From: Anaerolineaceae bacterium 46_22
GTDB taxonomy: Bacteria; Chloroflexota; Anaerolineae; Anaerolineales; Anaerolineaceae
Assembly: GCA_001508595.1 (NCBI GenBank)
Contig: LGHA01000076.1
Location: 1 to 6,661, forward strand
DNA: 6,661 bases
Reading direction: 5' to 3'
Part shown: one piece after another, positions 1 through 5,539 of the stretch
Numbering within the stretch: position 1 is the stretch's first letter
Layout: each line of letters opens with the position of its first letter
Notes under the pieces: model-generated
The model's database searches: none
The model's input: only the letters and a program-made list of their open reading frames with translations
What the model was told of the DNA's origin: nothing
Program-made: the position numbers and the translations under genes

Positions 1-325
1 TTTCCCAATGGGGTGCTTCGTATCCCGTCTCTTCCATCAGTTCACGTTTTGCAGCCGCCAGGGGTTCCTCACCCTTTTCAATATAACCCCCAACCGGAGC
101 CAATGTACTGCCCTGGACGCTGTATTTTGCCTGTCGAAAGATCAAAAATTTTCCTTCAGTTGTAATAACGACCACATTGGCAAAATCAGGCGTGATCAAC
201 CATGCCCAATCCTCAATAATTTTGCCATCCGGTAAGCCGACCTGGTGTTTTTCAACTTTAAGAAAGGGGGACATATCCAGTATCAATTCTCTGGAAAGTG
301 TTTTCATCAGCTTTGTATTATTCAT
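1..325 (-). CDS. Nudix hydrolase, N-terminal part (runs off the left edge)
   Basis: Reading leftwards from the ATG at 325-323 gives 108 residues before the window ends, so the C-terminus is missing. Nudix enzymes hydrolyse nucleoside diphosphates linked to another moiety, using Mg2+ bound by the Nudix box. That box is complete here at residues 80-102 (G80-x5-E86-x7-R94-E95-L96-x-E98-E99-x-G101-Y102). It is preceded by a beta-rich stretch (NVVVITTEGKFLIFRQ, residues 50-65) of the kind found in ADP-ribose pyrophosphatase-like members. The substrate cannot be told from this part. ATG 325 is preceded by AAAGAACAAG, a weak SD, and M7 (ATG 307) is an alternative start. The gene lies 10 nt after the stop of the CYTH reading frame and is probably the fourth gene of the leftward operon. 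Family is certain; specificity is unknown. Confidence 0.9.
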   Translation of the reverse strand, partial: MNNTKLMKTLSRELILDMSPFLKVEKHQVGLPDGKIIEDWAWLITPDFANVVVITTEGKFLIFRQAKYSVQGSTLAPVGGYIEKGEEPLAAAKRELMEETGYEAPHWE

Positions 326-335
326 CTTGTTCTTT

Positions 336-876
336 CTATTTATCTGCTGGCTGGACGCCCAAATCCTGTGCTGAAACTTGCAAACCTTTAAAATTTTCAA
401 AAGTCAGGTCCCTAAAATCAAAGTCCATCCTGGCCTTGAGCGCTTCAAAAAGGCCGAGGTAATTGATCGTCATTCCCTTTGAGAAGTCCAGCCCAAGCAT
501 CATTGAGACGCCTTCAATTAACGTGTTGTTGGGGGCTTCTATTTCCACAAAATTACCAAAGGGCATTTCGTCCAGGACCACCACAACATCCCCCAGTTTG
601 TACATGCTGCGGTATTTCTCATAAGTGACCACCACGCGATAGCCGAGAGCTTCAAATAGCTTCTGGACCATACGGGCATCATCAGCATTAAACTCAATCT
701 CTGTTCGTGCAATCACGCCGCCTTCCACACGCGCATTCGCCTTGTAGGTCACGCTCACCCTGTCATCCGTCCGAATGCGCAGTAACCGCCCCTGGCGCGC
801 CAGTTCATGACACTCGCTCTGCAATTTTTTCTAAATCTTCAATGTAGAATTTAATTTCTCTTTCTTGCATTTCCAT
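336..876 (-). pseudogene. CYTH-domain protein (class IV adenylate cyclase/CyaB-like), disrupted by a deletion with frameshift
   Basis: CYTH enzymes act on triphosphates (ATP to cAMP, thiamine triphosphate or polyphosphate) in a beta-barrel tunnel. The gene is in two pieces. From ATG 876, with AAGGA about 10 nt upstream, the first frame gives MEMQEREIKFYIEDLEKIAE and stops at TGA 807-805. It holds the diagnostic ExExK motif (E5, E7, K9). The rest is in the other frame, open from about 824 to the TAG at 336. It begins at ...ECHELARQGRLLRIR and carries the later tunnel residues (LLRIR, VTYK, TEIEF), the GNFVEIE strand, and a C-terminus with FRDLTFENFKG. In intact relatives about 25 residues (strand 2, around NLRFDTP) separate the two parts, so the loss is a deletion whose length is not a multiple of three. 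The only start for the second frame alone is TTG 824, without an SD. A sequencing or assembly error is possible. The gene sits 16 nt after the membrane-protein gene. Confidence 0.75.
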
Positions 877-892
877 CAAATTATTATCCTTG

Positions 893-1345
893 CTAATAAT
901 CCTTTTCAAAATACTGCTGAACCCGTTTCAAGCGCAGCATTCCAAAAACCAGGCTCAACCACAAGATGGTGAGCAGCAGCATGAAAGGCCAGTTTTGTTT
1001 GGCATTAGGGTCCTGCCATAAAAATAAACGCTCAAACCAGTATACCCCCGGGTACAGGAGTGCTGTGATGCGAATCAGCGTTGGCGTCCAGTGTGCTCGG
1101 TTGATCAGTCCCCACACTACCGGCAAGCCAGCCAAGCCCCACATAATACCAGCGCCGATCAGGTAGCGATGAATGCTTGGTGAAACCAAACCCGGGATCA
1201 GGTCCTGACCCTGCAGCGCAGCTGCAAAGCGCAGCCATCCCAGGATGATCCACAGTAGGTAGACCCACAGAATGATCTTTAGAGGAAAGGGCCGGCGCTC
1301 TTTGTTCGTTTGGGTTTCATCCCGCTGGGGTCTCTTTTCGTCCAT
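893..1345 (-). CDS. Four-helix membrane protein of unknown function
   Basis: I do not recognise a named family for this 150-aa protein. A charged N-terminal tail (residues 1-19, rich in K, R, D, E) precedes four hydrophobic segments at about 22-44, 60-81, 89-108 and 118-137. The tail KRVQQYFEKDY follows the last one. By the positive-inside rule both ends should be cytoplasmic. Tryptophan and tyrosine are abundant near helix ends, and there is no signal peptide or catalytic motif. The ATG at 1345 lies 6 nt after the stop of the helicase-associated gene, and the AAGGA that would serve as its SD overlaps that stop. This indicates translational coupling and a shared mRNA. The next gene follows after 16 nt. 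It may be a lineage-specific hypothetical protein. The coding call is safe because of frame length, operon packing and membrane pattern. Confidence 0.85.
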   Translation of the reverse strand: MDEKRPQRDETQTNKERRPFPLKIILWVYLLWIILGWLRFAAALQGQDLIPGLVSPSIHRYLIGAGIMWGLAGLPVVWGLINRAHWTPTLIRITALLYPGVYWFERLFLWQDPNAKQNWPFMLLLTILWLSLVFGMLRLKRVQQYFEKDY

Positions 1346-1351
1346 GAGTCC

Positions 1352-3016
1352 TTAAGATGCGTCCTGGTCGGTTGGTTTTGTGTCAATTGTTGAGAAATCC
1401 ACATCGCTGAGGTAACCCAAGCGAGCCAGTGCTGAGGCAACTTTATCTGCTGCTCCTGGCTCGATGATGGCTGCTGTCGGTCCGAGGGGGTCGCTGATAA
1501 AACGCCCTGCTGGCGAATCGCGCAAAGCTCCTAAAATTTTCGGATCTTCCACCTGCAGGATCATGGCAGGATGAATTTTTACCTGTCCGTGATTTTTGTC
1601 CCACTGGTGAAGGGCTTTGATCAAACTTGGCGGCGGTGCTTCGCCGTATTTATTGAGAACTGTCTCAAGGTGCGATGGCTTCAAACCCTGTTCAGATGCC
1701 GCCTGTAAGGACCGGGGCGTGACTTGATAGGAATAAATCCCCTCTTGCTCACCAAGCCACTGGCAAAATCGCGACACCTGGTAGCGGGCAATGCGCGGCG
1801 TCAGGGTGCCGGCTGTGATGGTCGCATCTGAGTAAGCTTTGATGGTTTGATCTTCGTTTGGTGCATTTGGGGTTGGCTTGCCCAATAGCAGATCTGAAGC
1901 CCAATCTGAAAAGCGGAACGCCTTAACCGGGGCATCGACAGCCGGTGATGCAAGGTCCATCAGCCCGAGCCAGTGCATGGGACCCGTGATCATAAACCGA
2001 ATTAAGGCACCGTCCACAGCGTCCCAATGCTTGAAACCCGCCAGGGACTCATCGGTCTGGGCGTCTCGAATTAACCAGGAGTCAAAATCTCCTGCGGGAC
2101 GCTGAAAATCGGGTTTGCGTTCATAAATTGATTCGACAAAGGAATCCAGGTGCCACCATTTATTCTCCGGTACTTCGCCCAGGATATCTAAAAGGAAATC
2201 GCGCGTCCCTTTTGGGTCGTTATGCCAGGCACCCTCACAAACCAGGCTCGGAACAAGGTGCAATTCATTAAACAAGGGAGACTCACGCCAACCGCGCACC
2301 AACCAGGCAAGGGCTTTTCCGCGGGGCATTTCTAGAAAAGGGCGGGCATCTTCAGGGACGGGCTGTTCGCTGGAGGTGATTAGTTTCATCGCCGAAAGAA
2401 GTGCATAAACCACTTCGAAGGGCGGCTGCCAGTCTTCTACATCAGGGGATCGTTTTGGGTCTTCCATGCGTAAAGCTGCCAGCAGGGTGCAGGTATGATC
2501 CAGAACGCGGTCATTGGCATGCCAAATAGCAGCCTTCTCCCCGGGCGAAGCAGCCCTGCCTGGCGGCTCTGGTCCGGTGGGTAAAGGGGGCGGCAGCATG
2601 CTTAATAAATCATCCGGAATATAGGCGCATTCCTGCAGTTCTCCCTCTCGCATTAAGAAATCACGGCCGATCAAACCCCGATACCAGAGCACCTCTGTGG
2701 ATGAAATCGGCTCAAGATAGGGTTTTTCACGGTCACGCTTTCCAGGACCAACCTCGCGTAACTGCCCAAATTTCAGTGTGAATCGAGGCCATGCCATCCA
2801 GCCGTTGTTGAGGATCAGGGCATCCAGCGCCTGGCGTACGCCGTCAGGCAGGGCATCAACAATCTCGAGGACTAATTCAGTGTTAAGCAAGGAGCGAGTT
2901 AATTTTGGAAGCGCAGTGCGGGCATCCGGCGCAGAAAGATCCACGCCCCACAATGAGGCGATGATTTGTAAAAATCCCAGGTCATGGTTTCTTAATCGGT
3001 GTTCTAAATCAGGCAT
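1352..3016 (-). CDS. Helicase-associated (XPB/Ssl2 N-terminal-like) domain protein without helicase motor
   Basis: This 554-aa protein starts MPDLEHRLRNHDLGFLQIIASLWG, typical of bacterial proteins labelled 'helicase-associated domain-containing', which share a fold with the N-terminal domain of the XPB/Ssl2 helicases. The C-terminal part (about residues 470-540: IHPAMILQVEDPKILGAL, then FISDPLGPTAAII and ALARLGYL) fits the same family. I see no Walker A, DEAD/DEAH or other ATPase motif, so it is probably a DNA-binding or scaffold protein rather than a motor. The middle holds a low-complexity proline-rich linker (about 140-158, MLPPPLPTGPEPPGR) and tryptophan-rich helices resembling winged-helix repeats. 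The frame extends upstream to ATG 3034 and TTG 3037, but none of these starts has an SD. ATG 3016 is preferred because a strong promoter places the mRNA start there. It is the first gene of the leftward operon. Its biological role is not known to me. Confidence 0.7.
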   Translation of the reverse strand: MPDLEHRLRNHDLGFLQIIASLWGVDLSAPDARTALPKLTRSLLNTELVLEIVDALPDGVRQALDALILNNGWMAWPRFTLKFGQLREVGPGKRDREKPYLEPISSTEVLWYRGLIGRDFLMREGELQECAYIPDDLLSMLPPPLPTGPEPPGRAASPGEKAAIWHANDRVLDHTCTLLAALRMEDPKRSPDVEDWQPPFEVVYALLSAMKLITSSEQPVPEDARPFLEMPRGKALAWLVRGWRESPLFNELHLVPSLVCEGAWHNDPKGTRDFLLDILGEVPENKWWHLDSFVESIYERKPDFQRPAGDFDSWLIRDAQTDESLAGFKHWDAVDGALIRFMITGPMHWLGLMDLASPAVDAPVKAFRFSDWASDLLLGKPTPNAPNEDQTIKAYSDATITAGTLTPRIARYQVSRFCQWLGEQEGIYSYQVTPRSLQAASEQGLKPSHLETVLNKYGEAPPPSLIKALHQWDKNHGQVKIHPAMILQVEDPKILGALRDSPAGRFISDPLGPTAAIIEPGAADKVASALARLGYLSDVDFSTIDTKPTDQDAS

Positions 3017-3025
3017 CGCATTGTG

Positions 3026-3053
3026 AGTATACATCAATTTTTGAGATCGTCAA
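3026..3053 (-). promoter_or_regulatory. Promoter of the leftward operon, placed for leaderless transcription
   Basis: On the minus strand TTGACG (3053-3048) and TATACT (3031-3026) are separated by 16 nt, each one mismatch from the sigma-70 consensus. Transcription should begin about 7 nt past the -10 box, near 3019, which leaves 0-3 nt before ATG 3016. No SD precedes that ATG. The boxes overlap the alternative starts at 3034 and 3037, which argues against those starts. Confidence 0.6.
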
Positions 3054-3132
3054 AATAAAGTTCGCAAAAGGAGGAAAACGAGTAATATTTCATAGGTTTA
3101 ATTTGGGCATTGTCCTCCCCCCTGGGCTTTCC

Positions 3133-3161
3133 TTTACAAACCTCCGTAAATTGGATAAAAT
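3133..3161 (+). promoter_or_regulatory. Promoter of the rrf2 regulator gene
   Basis: TTTACA (3133-3138) and TAAAAT (3156-3161) are spaced by exactly 17 nt, each one mismatch from the sigma-70 consensus. The predicted start is near 3168, giving a leader of about 77 nt before ATG 3245. The leader contains two inverted repeats that could be operators. The divergent leftward promoter lies about 80 bp away, so a regulator bound here could affect both directions. Confidence 0.6.
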
Positions 3162-3172
3162 AGGTAATAACA

Positions 3173-3201
3173 GTATTTTCTATCTTTATGGTCGAAAATA
3201 C
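3173..3201. promoter_or_regulatory. Candidate operator: perfect 8-bp inverted repeat
   Basis: GTATTTTC (3173-3180) and GAAAATAC (3194-3201) are exact inverted copies separated by 13 bp, giving a 29-bp dyad centred at 3187. It begins about 5 bp after the predicted transcription start of rrf2, a position where a bound dimer would block transcription. Rrf2 proteins bind dyads of roughly this size and often regulate themselves. The AT-rich arms could also arise by chance, and the site does not match the IscR type 1 or NsrR consensus as I remember them. Confidence 0.4.
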
Positions 3202-3205
3202 AAAC

Positions 3206-3226
3206 TAAGAGATCATTTATCTTTTA
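3206..3226. promoter_or_regulatory. Imperfect inverted repeat next to the rrf2 ribosome binding site
   Basis: TAAGAGAT (3206-3213) and ATCTTTTA (3219-3226) match at 7 of 8 positions as an inverted repeat with a 5-bp gap (CATTT). In RNA the eighth position is a G-U pair, so the pair could fold into a hairpin just before the AGAGAG SD at 3232-3237. It could be a second operator half-site or a translation control element. The region is AT-rich, so support is weak. Confidence 0.25.
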
Positions 3227-3244
3227 TAGAAGAGAGTTTTTGAT

Positions 3245-3673
3245 ATGCAAATAACACGTCAGGCAGATTATGCACTTCGCGCCATGCTTTATCTGGCAAG
3301 GGAATATCCCAAGAAGGATGAGCGTGCTGCCACCAGTAAGATCGCAGAAGAGCAGGAAATACCAGCATCCTTTTTGGCAAAAATTATTTCCCAACTTTCT
3401 ATTGCTGGTTTAATTCAAACCTTTCGCGGTGCCAATGGCGGCGTTAGATTGGCACGCAAACCAGAAGAGATTTCCCTGCTGGATGTCGTCGAAGCGATTG
3501 ACGGGCCGATCACCCTTAACGAATGCGTTCCTAGCCCCTCCGTGTGCGCCTTCGGTGATAACTGCCCTATCCATGATATTTTTTTTGACGCACAAGCTCA
3601 GCTGGTCAGAAACCTGAAGGCGGCAACTTTCGATAAATTGCTTGAAATGGAAAAAGTCAAAGCTGAAGTATAG
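3245..3673 (+). CDS. Rrf2-family transcriptional regulator with probable Fe-S cluster site
   Basis: This 142-aa protein has the full length and layout of Rrf2 regulators such as IscR and NsrR. The N-terminus MQITRQADYALRAMLYLA leads into a winged helix-turn-helix. Its recognition region is about residues 31-58 (SKIAEEQEIPASFLAKIISQ onwards) and its wing is RGANGGVRLAR (61-71). The dimerisation helix begins near SLLDVVEAIDGP. C94, C101 and C107 form C-x6-C-x5-C, followed by H110 (C-x2-H). This is close to IscR (C-x5-C-x5-C-x2-H) and NsrR (C-x5-C-x6-C), so an iron-sulfur sensor is likely. The signal (iron-sulfur status, oxygen or nitric oxide) cannot be told. ATG 3245 has AGAGAG 7 nt upstream. 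The gene stands in front of the heme-export genes, but a terminator-like hairpin separates them, so control of those genes is only a guess. Confidence 0.92.
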   Translation: MQITRQADYALRAMLYLAREYPKKDERAATSKIAEEQEIPASFLAKIISQLSIAGLIQTFRGANGGVRLARKPEEISLLDVVEAIDGPITLNECVPSPSVCAFGDNCPIHDIFFDAQAQLVRNLKAATFDKLLEMEKVKAEV

Positions 3674-3709
3674 TCCTTCCTGGAAAATCCTCATCTTTAC
3701 ACCGGGTTA

Positions 3710-3747
3710 CCATTTTGCCCCTTTTTGAATCATTTTCCTCAAAATGG
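3710..3747. repeat. 8-bp inverted repeat with a nested alternative hairpin after rrf2
   Basis: CCATTTTG (3710-3717) and CAAAATGG (3740-3747) are exact inverted copies 22 nt apart. A second copy of CATTTT at 3731-3736 can pair with the same AAAATG at 3741-3746 across a 4-nt loop. The downstream arm therefore has two mutually exclusive partners, an attenuator-like arrangement, or the arms may be protein-binding sites. No poly-T tract follows, so it is not itself a good terminator. Confidence 0.35.
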
Positions 3748-3754
3748 ATTAACA

Positions 3755-3780
3755 CCCACCTTTATTGGTGGGAATTTATT
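3755..3780 (+). terminator. Probable intrinsic terminator of rrf2
   Basis: CCCACC (3755-3760) pairs perfectly with GGTGGG (3767-3772) around a 6-nt loop TTTATT, followed by AATTTATT. Five of the six pairs are G-C. The T-rich tail is interrupted, so termination may be partial and some read-through into the downstream genes is possible. It lies 82 nt after the rrf2 stop and 33 nt before the next gene. Confidence 0.5.
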
Positions 3781-3812
3781 AACTGAAGTCTGTCATTCAC
3801 CTATTGATCATT

Positions 3813-4100
3813 ATGGACCCTCTATTAATTGTTATTGTCGTCATTCTTGTTGTCGTCATTGGATATATCCTCAGCCGACCATTCGATAATCTGCCGGAAG
3901 CGCCAATCGCTCCATCCCAAGAAAGTGATCGCCTGCAAGCTTATCAGAACATGCTGGATGAAATAAAATCCCTTCAGCGTGAACGGAATTCTGGGGGTGA
4001 TATTGAAGCGATTGAAAAGCAGATCAACGCGAAGAAACAAGAAGCCGCAGATCTCCTGCGTCAGATCAATCCCTCCTTGGATAATGAGTCGAATTCCTGA
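3813..4100 (+). CDS. Small membrane-anchored coiled-coil protein, CcmI N-terminus-like
   Basis: ATG 3813 gives 95 residues. A strongly hydrophobic segment (residues 3-21, LLIVIVVILVVVIGYILSR) is followed by a short proline-rich linker (about 22-35) and a charged helical tail (about 38-85) rich in E, K and Q with coiled-coil spacing. The tail (AYQNMLDEIKSLQRE, then KKQEAADLLRQI) resembles the membrane-proximal helical region of CcmI/CycH proteins, in which a basic-acidic hairpin follows a single membrane helix. This is a resemblance from memory, not a database match. Position 34 nt before ccmA supports a part in cytochrome c maturation or heme export. TTG 3804 could add three residues. Neither start has an SD. 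A weak promoter (TTAACT 3779-3784, TATTGA 3802-3807, 17-nt gap) would begin transcription at about the ATG. Coding is likely; function is uncertain. Confidence 0.75.
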   Translation: MDPLLIVIVVILVVVIGYILSRPFDNLPEAPIAPSQESDRLQAYQNMLDEIKSLQRERNSGGDIEAIEKQINAKKQEAADLLRQINPSLDNESNS

Positions 4101-4119
4101 GGGGCTTATCTCCATGAGA

Positions 4120-4125
4120 TATAAT
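4120..4125 (+). promoter_or_regulatory. Consensus -10 box directly upstream of ccmA
   Basis: TATAAT matches the sigma-70 -10 consensus exactly and ends 9 nt before ATG 4135, which would place the transcript start 2-4 nt before the ATG. The ccmA start lacks a convincing SD. The -35 region (CTGAGG at 4097-4102, 17-nt gap) is poor and overlaps the stop of the preceding gene. The promoter is therefore possible but not certain, and ccmA may instead be read from further upstream. Confidence 0.4.
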
Positions 4126-4134
4126 TGAAGCAAT

Positions 4135-4857
4135 ATGTCTGCACAACCCTCTGATACCAACCGCCAGATTGTGGTCAATGACCTGGTGAAAAAATATCAC
4201 GCAAGGTCGGTTCTTAATCACCTGTTTATCACCATGGATAAGGGTGCATTATGCATCCTGGTCGGTGACAATGGCGTCGGGAAGACCACCCTGCTGCGCA
4301 TTCTGGCCGGTTTGGTACGCCCTGACAGCGGTGAGATCGCCATTGGTAATTCTAGCTCATCCAGGGAGCCGCAGCACCGCCGGATGATCGGATACCTTGG
4401 CCATCACTCCATGCTTTACCAGGATCTGAACGCTATTGAGAATTTGACCCACTATGCCCGGCTTTATCAACTGACCCAGGCTGAGAAGATTGTTTCCGAA
4501 TCGATCCAATCCGTTGACCTTAAAAATAGCCAGTACCAGATGGTTCGCACCTATTCGCGGGGCATGCAGCAGCGTTTGTCCGTTGCACGATCATTGCTGC
4601 ACGACCCTGAAGTGCTGTTACTTGATGAACCTTATACCGGCCTTGACAAACAGGGCGCCCAATTTCTTGATATGCGTCTGCAAAGCCTTCATCGGCAGGG
4701 AAAAACCATTTTTCTGGCTGCCCACCGCCCTCACAGGCTTTTATCATTTGCTTCACATGTTGCCTGGTTAAAGGATGGGGCAATTGCTGAGTACAGCCCT
4801 GTTCAGGATATCCCGGGGCACCCGGATTTAGCAGCGTATTTACAGGAGTCCGCATGA
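4135..4857 (+). CDS. ccmA: Heme exporter ATP-binding protein CcmA
   Basis: This 240-aa ABC ATPase powers the CcmABCD complex, which releases heme-loaded CcmE for System I cytochrome c maturation. It acts on the cytoplasmic face of the membrane. Walker A is at residues 44-52 (GDNGVGKTT), the ABC signature at 141-147 (SRGMQQR), Walker B at 160-166 (VLLLDEP), the D-loop at 169-171 (GLD) and the switch histidine at H197 (LAAHRP). The stretch YLGHHSMLYQDLNAIENL (87-104) matches the CcmA pattern around LGH..LY..L.A.ENL, which separates it from general drug exporters. Identity is further supported by ccmB and ccmC immediately downstream. It is somewhat longer than the usual 200-220 residues, mainly through a short N-terminal extension and a C-terminal tail. 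The stop overlaps the ccmB start by 4 nt (ATGA). Confidence 0.9.
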   Translation: MSAQPSDTNRQIVVNDLVKKYHARSVLNHLFITMDKGALCILVGDNGVGKTTLLRILAGLVRPDSGEIAIGNSSSSREPQHRRMIGYLGHHSMLYQDLNAIENLTHYARLYQLTQAEKIVSESIQSVDLKNSQYQMVRTYSRGMQQRLSVARSLLHDPEVLLLDEPYTGLDKQGAQFLDMRLQSLHRQGKTIFLAAHRPHRLLSFASHVAWLKDGAIAEYSPVQDIPGHPDLAAYLQESA

Positions 4858-5537
4858 ATCCTTTTCGGGACTACCTGTCTGCAGTCTGGAACATCCTGCG
4901 CAAAGACCTCCAGGTGGAGTGGCGCGGTCGGCAAGGTGTGCCGGTGATGCTGGTGTTTTCATTGTTGGTGGTATTTCTATTCAACTTTGCCCTGCAGCTG
5001 TCACCCGATTTGCAGGCGGGATTGGCGGCTGGTTTGCTCTGGGTTTCTCTGGCTTTTGCATCCACCCTGGGATTAAACCGCAGCGTCAGCCTGGAGCAGG
5101 AGAATAAAGCCATGGATGGGATGCTCATGGCCCCTGTTGACCGGTCTGCAATTTATTTTGGTAAAGTCCTCAGCAATTTCAGCTTCACATTCCTGGTCGG
5201 GCTTGTACTGCTGCCAGTTTTCAGCCTGTTCTACCAGCAGAACATGTTCAAACCCATGCTGGTGCTGGTGATGGTCCTTGGGTTGGGCGCTTATACCAGC
5301 CTTGGTACCCTGCTGGCAGCTCTCAGTATCCAAACCCGTACGCGGGACGTCTTGCTGCCCGTTTTGCTCTACCCCCTGGCTTTACCGATCCTAATTGCGG
5401 CAGTAGAATCAAGCCGCAGCATTTTAGCCGGGCAGCCCATTGCCGATTACCAGAGCTGGATGACTTTCCTCCTGGCGGGCAATATCCTTTTTACAGCTGC
5501 TGGCCTGATGTTTTTTGAAACAATATTAGAGGAGTGA
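4854..5537 (+). CDS. ccmB: Heme exporter membrane protein CcmB
   Basis: This 227-aa polytopic protein partners CcmA and CcmC in the cytoplasmic membrane. Six hydrophobic segments lie at about 28-47, 54-74, 108-126, 134-157, 166-185 and 202-222. Family traits are the N-terminal KDLQVEWRGRQG (17-28), the acidic loop EQENKAMDGMLMAPVDRSAIYFGK (81-104) and the TRTRDVLLPVLLYPLALPIL stretch (161-180). Length matches the family (about 220). Its ATG overlaps the ccmA stop as ATGA, and AGGAG (4844-4848) lies 5 nt upstream inside the end of ccmA, so translation is likely coupled. The stop at 5537 is followed 2 nt later by the preferred ccmC start. Confidence 0.9.
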   Translation: MNPFRDYLSAVWNILRKDLQVEWRGRQGVPVMLVFSLLVVFLFNFALQLSPDLQAGLAAGLLWVSLAFASTLGLNRSVSLEQENKAMDGMLMAPVDRSAIYFGKVLSNFSFTFLVGLVLLPVFSLFYQQNMFKPMLVLVMVLGLGAYTSLGTLLAALSIQTRTRDVLLPVLLYPLALPILIAAVESSRSILAGQPIADYQSWMTFLLAGNILFTAAGLMFFETILEE

Positions 5538-5539
5538 TT

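Noticed and set aside
808..831. Programmed +1 frameshift at the AAAAAATTGC run in the CYTH gene
   Set aside because: A frame change alone would still leave about 25 conserved residues missing, so a real deletion (or assembly error) explains it better.
1032..1268. 78-aa minus-strand frame inside the membrane-protein gene
   Set aside because: It is a shadow in another frame of the better-supported 150-aa gene, without a family match or SD.
3066..3075. Strong SD-like AAAAGGAGGA on the plus strand in the divergent spacer
   Set aside because: No ATG, GTG or TTG follows at usable distance, and no reading frame of note starts there.
3188..3208. Six-codon upstream frame (MVENTN) in the rrf2 leader
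   Set aside because: It has no SD and no known leader-peptide features; likely chance.
3410..3694. 94-aa minus-strand frame opposite rrf2
   Set aside because: It lies antisense to a clearly recognised Rrf2 gene and has no recognisable domain.
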